DNA of 44,700 nt from positions 1 through 44,700 of the IMG/VR virus record IMGVR_UViG_3300013100_000005. One strand, written 5' to 3'. Shown one piece after another: positions 25,033 to 32,676 of the stretch. The notes under the pieces are model-generated. The model saw only the letters and a program-made list of their open reading frames with translations. It was not told the DNA's origin and made no database searches. The stretch is from a virus. A program made the translations under genes and the position numbers. The stretch's first letter is position 1; the number at the start of each line of letters is the position of its first letter.

Positions 25033-25863
25033 ATGAAAATCGAGGATAAAACAACAACTAAAAAAACAAATTATCAACCGTACATAATAGCCGGGTTAGT
25101 GGTATTATTAGCGTGCGCCGTTACATGGGCAATCCGTGAACGAGGGGCAAAGGAAATTGCCAAAACCATTTCGGAACCTAGCAAAGTTTTAAAAGACCCA
25201 ACCGCCCCGTCCGTCGATCAATTTATTGATTCGTTAAAACAAAACCACAATACTTTCGATAACACTAAAAATGTTGTTGGAGGAAAAGAAGTTGCGGTAA
25301 GTAAAACACTTGTTGATACCATTGCCAGGTTGAGCGGAATTAAACCCGATCAAATAACCGATTGGAAACAAATAGCAACGCAAACCGAGGGACGGGCATT
25401 AAAAGCGGAAAGGATGGTGGACAGCTTGCAGCGAGAAACTTTTTTTTACAAAGACAAGTATTTGCAATTAGCCTTTCGCAGAGGTAACCCGGCCGACACA
25501 ACAGACAAAGGAACGTTTGATTTTAAATACGATGCGGATTTAAACGTTACTCAATACACAACCAGGGGTAAAATATTAGGATTGCCAATTGGGGCAAAAA
25601 AAAGCTATACCGATATTTATTCGAGTGACCCCAGGACAACAATAAAAGGATTAAAGACATTTACGGTTGAGCAAAAGCAACCGCATTACGGTTTTAGATT
25701 ACAATTAGTAACCAATTATTCTTTTCGTAGAAATGCTTTACAATTTGGATTGGGTGCGCAAGTTGATATAAATAGATTTAGCATTGTGGGAACTCAATAT
25801 TACAATCCGGTTGAAAATAATTTTAGCCCCAACATTGGAGCCAGGTTTGATTTAATTAGATAA
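25033..25863 (+). CDS. Membrane-anchored protein with beta-rich C-terminus
   Basis: 276 residues. N-terminal span YIIAGLVVLLACAVTWAI (about 17-34), a helical stretch (35-150), then a beta-rich C-terminal part from about 165 with alternating residues, ending NIGARFDLIR. That end resembles outer-membrane strands but lacks the terminal Phe. It lies between the coiled-coil membrane protein and the endolysin (2-8 base gaps). A cell-envelope role in lysis is inferred. Bridging both membranes is a speculative but testable idea. No family recognised with confidence. Confidence 0.55.
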   Translation: MKIEDKTTTKKTNYQPYIIAGLVVLLACAVTWAIRERGAKEIAKTISEPSKVLKDPTAPSVDQFIDSLKQNHNTFDNTKNVVGGKEVAVSKTLVDTIARLSGIKPDQITDWKQIATQTEGRALKAERMVDSLQRETFFYKDKYLQLAFRRGNPADTTDKGTFDFKYDADLNVTQYTTRGKILGLPIGAKKSYTDIYSSDPRTTIKGLKTFTVEQKQPHYGFRLQLVTNYSFRRNALQFGLGAQVDINRFSIVGTQYYNPVENNFSPNIGARFDLIR

Positions 25864-25865
25864 TT

Positions 25866-26552
25866 ATGAATAAGAATTTAAAAAGCGTTTTACCATTCGC
25901 AAAAAAGTACATTGGTAGCCCGTATGTTTTCGGGGTTGTGGTTCCAAAAAAAGATCCTAACTATAAAGGGGCTTTTGATTGTGCCGAATATGTGGCATAC
26001 GTTATTGCCCAGGTTTTGGAATTGATGGATTACGGGGTAAGATCGGGCGACGCTTATACCGGATTTTTCCAGGCCGACGCAAAATCGAAAGGCGTTATAA
26101 TTACACCAAAAGAGGCCGCAAGTATTCCGGGCGCAATTCTTTTAAGATTCCCGGCACCGGGTGCAATTGGTCACATTGCATTTTCACAGGGAACCGGAAA
26201 AACCGTTGAAGCTTACAACACTAAAAAAGGAGTTATTGAAAGCGTTGTTGATGGGAGGCGTTGGGACATTGGGGTTTTATTGCCAGGTTTTGAATACGAT
26301 GTTTTAAAAGAAGTTAAAACGGCGGCACCGGCGATTGTTTACAGGATTAAAACCCCAATGATGAAAGCCCCGTTTATTCAAACGGTACAAGACCGTTTAA
26401 AAAAGTTGGCATACTACAATGAGCCAAAAACAGATCAATATTTTGGAAACAATATGTTGGCAGCTTTGGTAAAGTTCCAAAAGGATAAAGGGTTGATTGT
26501 CGACGGTGAAATTATGCCAGGGGGAGAAACCGCCAAAGCATTGGGAATTTAA
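25866..26552 (+). CDS. Endolysin: NlpC/P60-type peptidase with peptidoglycan-binding domain
   Basis: 228 residues. The catalytic domain (about 1-150) has Cys39 in AFDCAEYVAYV and His103 in GAIGHIAFSQG, the classic Cys-His layout of NlpC/P60 or CHAP amidases/endopeptidases. The C-terminal 70 residues (FIQTVQDRLKKLAYYNEPKT, ALVKFQKDKGL, GGETAKALGI) form a peptidoglycan-binding type 1 repeat. No signal peptide, so release needs a holin. It is the last gene of the lysis set and is followed by a terminator. Confidence 0.85.
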   Translation: MNKNLKSVLPFAKKYIGSPYVFGVVVPKKDPNYKGAFDCAEYVAYVIAQVLELMDYGVRSGDAYTGFFQADAKSKGVIITPKEAASIPGAILLRFPAPGAIGHIAFSQGTGKTVEAYNTKKGVIESVVDGRRWDIGVLLPGFEYDVLKEVKTAAPAIVYRIKTPMMKAPFIQTVQDRLKKLAYYNEPKTDQYFGNNMLAALVKFQKDKGLIVDGEIMPGGETAKALGI

Positions 26553-26572
26553 TATTGAATAACAGAATTTAT

Positions 26573-26603
26573 AAGGGGTAAGGCTAAACGTTTTGCCCCT
26601 TTT
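26573..26603 (+). terminator. Terminator after the endolysin
   Basis: AAGGGG at 26573-26578 pairs with CCCCTT at 26596-26601, followed by TTTT. The long loop makes it weaker than the others. Confidence 0.65.
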
Positions 26604-26767
26604 GCATTTAGCTAAAATAAAGCCCGTAAACGAATTAAAATGTTTGAACGATAAAAGTATTGCGGAAATATAGAAAAACGCTTAAATCGAATATTTAATA
26701 AAAATAAGTTTCTTTGGAACCAAAAGATTTGTTTTTTACAATATTTTAATAAATAAAAGAAAATTCT
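26604..26767. other. AT-rich intergenic region
   Basis: About 160 AT-rich bases without a supported gene. It holds a dyad TTTGG-AA-CCAAA at about 26714-26725 and runs into the promoter at 26768. Minus-strand frames here look like chance AT-rich translation. An origin or regulatory region is possible, but no iterons are seen. Confidence 0.5.
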
Positions 26768-26798
26768 TTTGGTAATACAAAAAACATTATTACATTTG
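26768..26798 (+). promoter_or_regulatory. Bacteroidota-type promoter P26798
   Basis: TTTG at 26768-26771, a 19-base spacer and TACATTTG at 26791-26798. The box lies in CTTTTGGTAA, a near copy of the dyad of the accessory promoters. Confidence 0.85.
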
Positions 26799-26814
26799 CT
26801 ATACCAAAACACGA

Positions 26815-26830
26815 CGGGGCGTTTTCCCCG
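26815..26830 (+). promoter_or_regulatory. Leader hairpin, copy 2 (CGGGG-CGTTTT-CCCCG)
   Basis: A perfect five-pair stem with the CGTTTT loop, about 17 bases after the -7 box and 21 bases before the ATG at 26852. Confidence 0.85.
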
Positions 26831-26851
26831 GATTAAATCATTGCCTTTAAC

Positions 26852-27103
26852 ATGATAGACAACACTTATACCGGCCTTAATTATTCAACAAAAGAGATTA
26901 ACCGGGCATTCAAAATTTGGGTTTATGGATTTGGAGAGGATGGAAATAAAATTGACACCCTTGTTGGCGTTTCCGGTTTAATTAAATTAATTGGCGTTGA
27001 CTTAGCGAATACTTTTATTGATCGTGCATTTAATACAATCAATGATGATAAATGTATTTGCAAATTACGCCGTGGCATTAAAATTACATTTTACAATCAC
27101 TAA
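26852..27103 (+). CDS. Hypothetical protein, first gene of the lipoprotein operon
   Basis: 83 residues, not recognised. Starts 21 bases after the leader hairpin. Helical C-terminal half, with CICKLRRG near its end. First of five genes that end at the terminator at 28447-28478. Confidence 0.7.
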   Translation: MIDNTYTGLNYSTKEINRAFKIWVYGFGEDGNKIDTLVGVSGLIKLIGVDLANTFIDRAFNTINDDKCICKLRRGIKITFYNH

Positions 27104-27107
27104 AAAC

Positions 27108-27479
27108 ATGAATGAGAAAAACCAGGAATTTCTAAAAGTAGTTAAGCAACTACAGGAACAAAAAAAGCATTACGAATTAAGATTGTCGGCCGTTGCCGAT
27201 AGAAAATTTTATGTGTTTGTTGTAAATGAGGTTTACGCATTAAAAAACGTAAAAGGAAAAACGAAACTTTGCCGTCCGTTGGAAGCGTCATTGTTTACAA
27301 AAAATGTTGCCGACGAAATTATGAGCAATGCAAAGTTCAACGACAAGAACGGACAACCGTTTATTCCGACCGGCGCAACATTGGCCGAAACTTATTTTTC
27401 GGGACTTATTGAAGAGGTAACGGAAACAATAAGAATTTTTGAACAATCAATTGAAACTTTAGAAAGTGAGGGTAAATAA
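27108..27479 (+). CDS. Hypothetical helical protein
   Basis: 123 residues from ATG 27108; a longer frame from 27018 would overlap the previous gene by 86 bases. The N-terminus (KNQEFLKVVKQLQEQKKHYE) and the C-terminus (EEVTETIRIFEQSIETLESE) are helical, possibly coiled. No family recognised. It is followed one base later by the lipoprotein gene. Confidence 0.65.
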   Translation: MNEKNQEFLKVVKQLQEQKKHYELRLSAVADRKFYVFVVNEVYALKNVKGKTKLCRPLEASLFTKNVADEIMSNAKFNDKNGQPFIPTGATLAETYFSGLIEEVTETIRIFEQSIETLESEGK

Positions 27480-27480
27480 A

Positions 27481-27819
27481 ATGAGAAAATTAATTTTTAT
27501 GATTGTGGCAACGGCGTTGTTCACTTCATGCGAAAAAAAGGAAATCGAATTGTTGGAGCCAACAAAAACAGAGCAAGCGGCACCGGGTAATGAGCCGAAC
27601 GAAAGCAACAACTTTAATAACAACAAATATTGGTTGCTTTATAAAACCGGTAAATACGAATTGTATAACCGTGTAACAAAAACAGTTGGTCAATACATTA
27701 TTGACGATGCGGAAAGGTTGTTGCGTATGCCGGCGACACAGTGGGAAATCCCGGCCGGTGCGCCGTATGTTTTCAATTTCAATACCGGTTTAAAGTTTGA
27801 TAAAAAATTAATAAAGTAG
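27481..27819 (+). CDS. Lipoprotein carrying the AERLLRMP domain
   Basis: 112 residues. A short basic and hydrophobic signal (MRKLIFMIVATALFTSC) ends in a lipobox with Cys17, followed by EKKE. That resembles the charged lipoprotein export signals of Bacteroidota, so surface display is plausible. An Asn/Glu/Pro-rich linker (about 22-48) leads to a domain shared with the protein at 7166-7405: YELYNRV, DAERLLRMP, W-IP, Y-FNFNTG. An envelope lipoprotein expressed from an accessory promoter could act in superinfection exclusion or in lysis; neither is shown. ATG 27481 is chosen because it gives a complete signal peptide. Confidence 0.75.
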   Translation: MRKLIFMIVATALFTSCEKKEIELLEPTKTEQAAPGNEPNESNNFNNNKYWLLYKTGKYELYNRVTKTVGQYIIDDAERLLRMPATQWEIPAGAPYVFNFNTGLKFDKKLIK

Positions 27820-27823
27820 CACT

Positions 27824-28216
27824 ATGAATAATTTAAAAAGACTTAAAGACATTAACATTGGTTACTTAGTGTTAGAAAATAAGGAAACCGGATTTATTGA
27901 GGAGGGCGAACACCCGTTATTGGGGGAAAGGTATTTCAATTATAAATTAGAGAGGCCAATATTAACACCAAAAGACAAGTGCGTAATAACAAAGTTTTCT
28001 TTTGTTTATAAACCGGAAAGCGAATTTGATTTTATTTCTTTTTTGGATAGTGTGGTTAGTAGAGAGCAACAGATAAATTGGATAGGTTATACGGTTCAAA
28101 AACATTTATCAAACCATTATTGGTATAAGGTTACGTTAATTCATTATTCAGAATATGAAACCAATATTTTTTTGACAAATAAGTTTTACGAAAAGGACGA
28201 AAAATTGGGGGTGTAA
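27824..28216 (+). CDS. Hypothetical protein
   Basis: 130 residues, not recognised. Beta-rich and aromatic (HYWYKVTLIHYSEYETNIFL). No signal peptide or membrane segment. It overlaps the next start by one base (TAATG). Confidence 0.65.
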   Translation: MNNLKRLKDINIGYLVLENKETGFIEEGEHPLLGERYFNYKLERPILTPKDKCVITKFSFVYKPESEFDFISFLDSVVSREQQINWIGYTVQKHLSNHYWYKVTLIHYSEYETNIFLTNKFYEKDEKLGV

Positions 28217-28446
28217 TGAGCAGGTTAGATAAAAGCAAGCAAGAAAAGTTGGAGCCGCAAAGAATGGCGCACGCTAAAAAGCAAATTGAGTTAATGGGGT
28301 TCGTTGTTTTTGAATTTGATAAAAGCACTTTAATTTTTCAATTTAAAGATCACGACGTTAAATATCATGCCTATTCTGGTTGGGCATCAGGCAAAAGCAT
28401 TAAAGATGGTAGAGGATTGTCTAATTTGATAAATCAATTAAAATAA
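28216..28446 (+). CDS. Small hypothetical protein
   Basis: 76 residues. The sequence from about residue 22 (KQIELMGFVVFEFDKSTLIF) to YSGWASGKSIKDGRGLSNLI resembles a small alpha/beta domain often found in phage accessory proteins. Its layout of charged N-terminus, two beta strands and a Gly-rich loop could bind nucleic acid, but no family can be named. Last gene before a strong terminator. Confidence 0.6.
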   Translation: MSRLDKSKQEKLEPQRMAHAKKQIELMGFVVFEFDKSTLIFQFKDHDVKYHAYSGWASGKSIKDGRGLSNLINQLK

Positions 28447-28478
28447 AAAACCCGGCGAAATGAGAAACGCCGGGTTTT
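28447..28478 (+). terminator. Strong terminator of the lipoprotein operon
   Basis: AAAACCCGGCG and CGCCGGGTTTT form an 11-pair stem around a ten-base loop. The A-run and T-run make it work in both directions. Confidence 0.9.
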
Positions 28479-28585
28479 AGTTACGCATTAACTTTGAGCG
28501 ATTATTGCGGTACATCAAAAGTATATGTTTTTTCTGTCCAAACAAACAGGTAAAAGCATAAAAACATAAAACAAAAGAAATTACT
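28479..28585. other. Intergenic stretch before the DNA-metabolism operon
   Basis: About 105 bases without a supported gene. It contains ACTTTGAGCGATT, the string that precedes the start codon at 3735, but here no ATG follows; it could be a relic of a lost small gene. Confidence 0.4.
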
Positions 28586-28616
28586 TTTGGTAATTAAAAA
28601 AGTAATTTTATATTTG
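28586..28616 (+). promoter_or_regulatory. Promoter and dyad of the DNA-metabolism operon (P28616)
   Basis: TTTG at 28586-28589, a 19-base spacer and TATATTTG at 28609-28616. The exact dyad TTAC-TTTTG-GTAA is centred on the upstream box. Confidence 0.85.
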
Positions 28617-28633
28617 TGAACTATTCAAGGCGA

Positions 28634-28649
28634 CCCGGCGCATTCCGGG
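28634..28649 (+). promoter_or_regulatory. Leader hairpin, copy 3 (CCCGG-CGCATT-CCGGG)
   Basis: Five-pair stem, CGCATT loop, 19 bases before the ATG at 28669. Same arrangement as copies 1 and 2 but a different stem sequence, so pairing rather than sequence is kept. Confidence 0.85.
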
Positions 28650-28668
28650 AACATAAAGAGCGGATAAA

Positions 28669-29076
28669 ATGAAAGTTCAAGAAAACAAAGTTCTTAACGC
28701 ATTAGCATTACAGAGCAAACAGAACCCAAAAAAGTTATCGTTTAAGATTTACCAGGCTTTGCAGCAATGTAATTTATTGGATGAAATCGGGAATTATTGG
28801 GGTTATCTAGTAAAAGAAAGTTTGATTGATAACCCACGTTTTGAAACCTTTTTTTGGTTAACATCCATACAGCCGACAAAGCACAATGTAAAATTGGTTA
28901 AGCATTTAACAATTATGTTGGGAGACGATTGCCCATGTTGCGGCGGGGAAATGGTAGTTGATGACGACAAAACAGAATACAAACACACATCCGGGGACGG
29001 TTTCAACGACCCAATGGAATATGAGCCAATTTATGAGGTTCAAAGATGCAAGAATTGTAATTACTTAGAAAACTAA
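28669..29076 (+). CDS. Zinc-ribbon protein, first gene of the DNA-metabolism operon
   Basis: 135 residues. The C-terminal half holds a two-CxxC zinc ribbon: CPCCGGE (C88, C91) and CKNCNY (C127, C130), separated by an acidic loop. The N-terminal 80 residues are helical (LSFKIYQALQQCNLLDEIGN). It is the first gene behind the promoter at 28616, ahead of the HTH regulator. A nucleic-acid-binding early role is plausible; a known family cannot be named. Confidence 0.7.
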   Translation: MKVQENKVLNALALQSKQNPKKLSFKIYQALQQCNLLDEIGNYWGYLVKESLIDNPRFETFFWLTSIQPTKHNVKLVKHLTIMLGDDCPCCGGEMVVDDDKTEYKHTSGDGFNDPMEYEPIYEVQRCKNCNYLEN

Positions 29077-29082
29077 ACCGAG

Positions 29083-29097
29083 CGGGGCGGTTCCCCG
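29083..29097 (+). promoter_or_regulatory. Leader hairpin, copy 4 (CGGGG-CGGTT-CCCCG), intercistronic
   Basis: Five-pair stem, five-base CGGTT loop, 19 bases before the ATG at 29117. No promoter box lies upstream, so this copy acts within a longer transcript. That argues for a role in translation or RNA stability rather than transcription start. Confidence 0.8.
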
Positions 29098-29116
29098 ATT
29101 TTAAATAAATAATACG

Positions 29117-29350
29117 ATGGGACAATTAAGAGTTAGCGAGGCAATAGCCAAAGCGCAAACAAATGGTAAGAAAGTTTATAAAAAAGATGTTGCCGCCCGT
29201 TTATGGGAGGGTTCAACCGAAAGTTCACAACAGGTTAATATGACTAATTTGTGTAACGGTACGACAAAGAAAATTGCGCCGGAATGGGTGGATATTCTTT
29301 GTGAAATGTTGGATTGCACACCAAATTATTTATTCGGTTATGAGGAGTAA
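29117..29350 (+). CDS. HTH (Cro/C1-type) regulator
   Basis: 77 residues. KKDVAARLW, NMTNLCNGTTKKIAPEWVDI and LCEMLDCTPNYLFGYEE match the XRE-like family in which a DNA-binding helix pair is followed by L-C-x-L-x-C-x-P-x-x-L-F-G. A short N-terminal extension precedes the fold. It lies in the replication operon, behind its own leader hairpin, and may bind the shared dyad. The stop overlaps the start of the next gene by 11 bases. Confidence 0.75.
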   Translation: MGQLRVSEAIAKAQTNGKKVYKKDVAARLWEGSTESSQQVNMTNLCNGTTKKIAPEWVDILCEMLDCTPNYLFGYEE

Positions 29351-29501
29351 TTTTTTTGAGTGGTCAATGATCGTTGTTTTTGGGTTCCTGTTATTGGCAA
29401 CATTGATTGGTTCATTTTGGAACCCCGGCCAATTGTTTATGAGTTTGATTTGCTCGTTAATGGTTGGTAAGGCTATTTTAAATTTAAGGAGGAAAGCGTA
29501 A
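29340..29501 (+). CDS. Small two-span membrane protein
   Basis: 53 residues from ATG 29340; a longer frame from 29274 would overlap the regulator extensively. Two hydrophobic segments (WSMIVVFGFLLLATLIGSFW and LFMSLICSLMVGKAIL) with a basic C-terminus (NLRRKA). Overlaps both neighbours (11 bases upstream, TAATG downstream). Possibly an inner-membrane effector; function unknown. Confidence 0.55.
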   Translation: MRSNFFEWSMIVVFGFLLLATLIGSFWNPGQLFMSLICSLMVGKAILNLRRKA

Positions 29502-30838
29502 TGCCCAGGATAAACAGAAAAAAAGTCGATGCACAAATTGTTGCACCGGCACCCGCAGCAAAAGCCGACGTTGATTCGTTGGATAACTTCAATACTTTAT
29601 TCCCGGAAATAAACGACGAGCAACGCACATTGTTAGCGTTCGAGGATATGGAGGCACCCGACGGGTTAATGGAAATTGCGCCCGGGTTAACCGTTGAGGA
29701 AATGAAACCGGCGTATTCTTTGATTGAGGCACCGGATAGAATTTGGCAATTAAATAGTTCGGGACACCGGTATTATTACCGATTCGACGAAAACGGAAAC
29801 CCGCAATTTTTCCCGTCGGTCACAACCGTATTGTCTCAAACATTGCCAAAATCAAAATACCTTATCGAATGGATTGTTTCAAAAGGTATTGACGAGGCCG
29901 AAAGGTACAAAGAGGAGCGGGCGGATTATGGCACGTTTATGCACGGCGAATATCAAAAGCTAGTTATTTACCGTCAATACGATTTTGACGATTTAAAAAA
30001 GTCGCTTAAAAAGTACATGATTCAAAAATCATTGCCGGACGATTTCATTTACCACGCCGACGAACTTAAAAAAGATATTTTGGCATTGGCTCAATTTATA
30101 ATTGATTATGATGTTAGGCCGATAGCGGTTGAAATTGCATTGGTACACCCGGTTAACAAGTATGCCGGAATGATTGATTTGCCGTGTACGATGTTGGAAC
30201 GCATCGGAGGTAAAACCAGGATTAACGCAATTGTCGATTTCAAAAGCGGCCGAAAAGGATTTTACGAAGAGGCCGAAATACAATTGCACATGTACAAAGA
30301 AATGTGGAACGTAAATTTTCCAATGCACGAAATCCAAAGGGTTTTTAATTTTTCCCCAAAGGATTGGCGCAAACGCCCGTCTTACAACTTAAAAGATCAA
30401 ACCGATAGTAAAAACGCTTTTAAAATTCCGGGCTTGCTGCACATTGCCGCCGTTGAAGATGGAAAAAAAGACAACATGTTTACGGCAATTTCGGGAACTA
30501 TCAATTTGGACGACAATAAAAAGTTAACCGACAATGTTGTTTCCCTTACATTATCGGAGTTGGTTAAAAGCAAGCCTATAAAACAAGAAAAGCCAAAACC
30601 AAAAAAAGAAACCCAGGAACCGGAAATTGAGGTTGTACCGGATGTAACCGAAAAGCCGGAAACAAAGATTATCAAAAGAACGCCGGCAAAAAGCAAGGCG
30701 ACCACCGAGAAAACAAAACAACCGGCAAAACAACCAAATACACGTCCGAAAAAAGAAAGTGCCGCAAAACGCATTAAAACAAGCGAACCGGAAAAAACAA
30801 AAGGCGTTAATTTATTAAAGGACGATTTAGAAATTTAA
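29501..30838 (+). CDS. Cas4/RecB-family PD-(D/E)XK nuclease
   Basis: 445 residues. The nuclease core is visible between about 140 and 270: GTFMHGE with His148, E211 in the strand AVEIALVHP, GMID with Asp226, DFKSGR with Asp246 and Lys248, and QLHMY with Gln261. This order is that of RecB/Cas4-like exonucleases. The N-terminal 100 residues are a separate acidic domain, and the last 95 residues are a Lys/Pro/Thr-rich flexible tail ending GVNLLKDDLEI. No cysteine cluster is seen, so the Cas4 iron-sulfur domain is absent. Likely a DNA end-processing nuclease for recombination, partner of the SbcC-like ATPase at 33747. Confidence 0.85.
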   Translation: MPRINRKKVDAQIVAPAPAAKADVDSLDNFNTLFPEINDEQRTLLAFEDMEAPDGLMEIAPGLTVEEMKPAYSLIEAPDRIWQLNSSGHRYYYRFDENGNPQFFPSVTTVLSQTLPKSKYLIEWIVSKGIDEAERYKEERADYGTFMHGEYQKLVIYRQYDFDDLKKSLKKYMIQKSLPDDFIYHADELKKDILALAQFIIDYDVRPIAVEIALVHPVNKYAGMIDLPCTMLERIGGKTRINAIVDFKSGRKGFYEEAEIQLHMYKEMWNVNFPMHEIQRVFNFSPKDWRKRPSYNLKDQTDSKNAFKIPGLLHIAAVEDGKKDNMFTAISGTINLDDNKKLTDNVVSLTLSELVKSKPIKQEKPKPKKETQEPEIEVVPDVTEKPETKIIKRTPAKSKATTEKTKQPAKQPNTRPKKESAAKRIKTSEPEKTKGVNLLKDDLEI

Positions 30839-30842
30839 CACG

Positions 30843-31709
30843 ATGGCGGATTACATAAGAAAGGCGAAAAGGCGGGCAAACTTCACAACCGTAAACAATG
30901 ATTATTTACAGGATTCCGGGTTGAGTTGGAAAGGTAAGGGTTTAATAACTTACATAATGAGTTTGCCGGACGATTGGAATTTAAATATTTCTGACTTAAA
31001 AAACAGATCAAAAGACGGGAGGGATTCGACGGCGGCCGGAATGAGGGAATTAATAGAGGCCGGATATTGTGAGCGTGGAAAAAAGAGAAACGAGGCGGGA
31101 ATGTTTGTTGGTTATCAATATAATATTTCTGATTGTAAGGACTTTGAGCCAAAAACGGAAAACACGTTTTCGGACATACCACAAACTGAAAATCCGGTTT
31201 CGGTTAATCTTGAAACGGAAAACCCCAATTCGGAAAACCCAACACTAGTAAATACTAATTCTAATAATGAAACATTAGAACCAAATACTAATGATAGTAA
31301 AGCGACGCAAAAAGTTGCGTCTTTATTTCCCGAGATCGACCAGGCGGAGCAATTGAGGTTGCAAAACGAAGAGGAGGAAAAAAAGAAAAAAACTTTGTTC
31401 AAAAATTCGGCCGTTGCCAAAATGGTTACTTTTGTACGTAATGAGTTTGATTATTCAGTTTTTGAAAAACAGTTTCCCGGCGAAGAGTACGAAAAAATTG
31501 ATTTGGTTTATTACTACAAATCCGTAAACGATTGGAGCGACCAAAAAGATATGAAGAGAACAAAGGCCGGTTGGTTGGCAACAATTCGTAATTTTATACG
31601 TGGGGATGCGGAGAAAGGAAAGTTAAAATTAAAAGCGGAGTTTAAACCGGAACATCAAAAAATGAATACCGCAAGTGCCTTAGATTATTTAAAAGAATAC
31701 GACGATTAG
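30843..31709 (+). CDS. Replication protein with winged helix (replisome organizer-like)
   Basis: 288 residues. Residues about 10-80 (LSWKGKGLITYIMSLPDDWN, LNISDLKNRS, DGRDSTAAGMRELIEAGYC) fit the winged helix common in phage replication initiators. A Thr/Asn/Glu-rich linker (about 100-160) and a C-terminal helical domain follow, as in DnaD-like proteins. It would recognise the origin and help load a helicase; no phage helicase was recognised here, so the host one may be used. Four bases separate it from the nuclease and three from the next gene. Confidence 0.7.
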   Translation: MADYIRKAKRRANFTTVNNDYLQDSGLSWKGKGLITYIMSLPDDWNLNISDLKNRSKDGRDSTAAGMRELIEAGYCERGKKRNEAGMFVGYQYNISDCKDFEPKTENTFSDIPQTENPVSVNLETENPNSENPTLVNTNSNNETLEPNTNDSKATQKVASLFPEIDQAEQLRLQNEEEEKKKKTLFKNSAVAKMVTFVRNEFDYSVFEKQFPGEEYEKIDLVYYYKSVNDWSDQKDMKRTKAGWLATIRNFIRGDAEKGKLKLKAEFKPEHQKMNTASALDYLKEYDD

Positions 31710-31712
31710 AAA

Positions 31713-32675
31713 ATGGAAAAGTTAACGGAAAAAACAGGCAGCACCCAGGAATTACAGATTGTAAATAAACAAAATGAGATTTCAATTTATAATCCGCAAC
31801 CAGGAACAAAGGCAATTGATTTGCGCCGGAAAATGGCAGAGGTGCCGGAAGTTGCAAAAGCGTTAACCCAAATTGAAAAGGTCGTTTTTATTTCCTCAAC
31901 CAAAAAGCAAATTGCCGACATTGACGATAAAACATTGGTCGAAAAAACAAAACCAATGTTCAAATACATTTGCTTAGATATTGGTTGTAAGATACCGAAC
32001 GACCCGGAGGATTGGCAATATATATGCGCCCGTTTGTTCACGATCTTAAAAAGGTATTATAACCAAATGACTTTGGCCGACGTAAAATTGGCTTTTGAAT
32101 TATCGGTTGCCGGGGAGTTAGACGAGTTTTTGCCCAGGTTAGCAAATGGACAAGCCGATAAAAACCATTACCAACAATTTAACGCCGAATATTTCGGTAA
32201 AATATTAAACGCATTTAAGCAAAAACAATCCCGGGTTTTCGTGAAAGCGCAAAACGCATTGCCGGCACCGGAAAAGAACACAACCCCGGAAGAGATCGAG
32301 CAGTTAAGAAAAAACCACAACGATGTTGTCGATTGCTGCAAAATGATTTTTTTGCGATACAAGTATTTTGGAAAATTTGAGTTAACCGGTTTGGAATACA
32401 TGTTTGTTTTTGATTGGCTTTTAAAATCAAATTTGGCCGACGAAGTAAAGGGAACCCAGGAAGATAGGCAACGGGCGTTTTCTCTTTATTTAAAACGCAT
32501 TGGTTCCGGCATGGGTTCACGATGGGATGCCGTGCAAGTAAGACGGGAGGGAACCGAAAGCACCAAATTAGATTTTACGGTTTTTGAGATTGCCAGGGAT
32601 AAAGAAATTAGAGCCGCTTTTGATCGAATGATTGACGAGGGCATTTACATTAACGATTACTTAGATTATAAATAA
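31713..32675 (+). CDS. Replication-associated hypothetical protein
   Basis: 320 residues, mostly helical. It shows no Walker motif and no known active site. It lies between the winged-helix protein and the RuvC-like resolvase with 1-3 base gaps, so a replication or recombination role, such as a helicase loader or organiser, is likely but not shown. Confidence 0.6.
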   Translation: MEKLTEKTGSTQELQIVNKQNEISIYNPQPGTKAIDLRRKMAEVPEVAKALTQIEKVVFISSTKKQIADIDDKTLVEKTKPMFKYICLDIGCKIPNDPEDWQYICARLFTILKRYYNQMTLADVKLAFELSVAGELDEFLPRLANGQADKNHYQQFNAEYFGKILNAFKQKQSRVFVKAQNALPAPEKNTTPEEIEQLRKNHNDVVDCCKMIFLRYKYFGKFELTGLEYMFVFDWLLKSNLADEVKGTQEDRQRAFSLYLKRIGSGMGSRWDAVQVRREGTESTKLDFTVFEIARDKEIRAAFDRMIDEGIYINDYLDYK

Positions 32676-32676
32676 A

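Noticed and set aside
26612-26812. Minus-strand frame of 66 codons in the AT-rich intergenic region
   Set aside because: It is AT-driven (Phe/Lys/Tyr-rich), starts inside the + strand promoter and leader, and has no promoter of its own.
28500-28560. Tiny frame with CFFC after ACTTTGAGCGATT in the intergenic region
   Set aside because: It has no ATG and only about 18 codons. It may be a relic, but it is not supportable as a gene.
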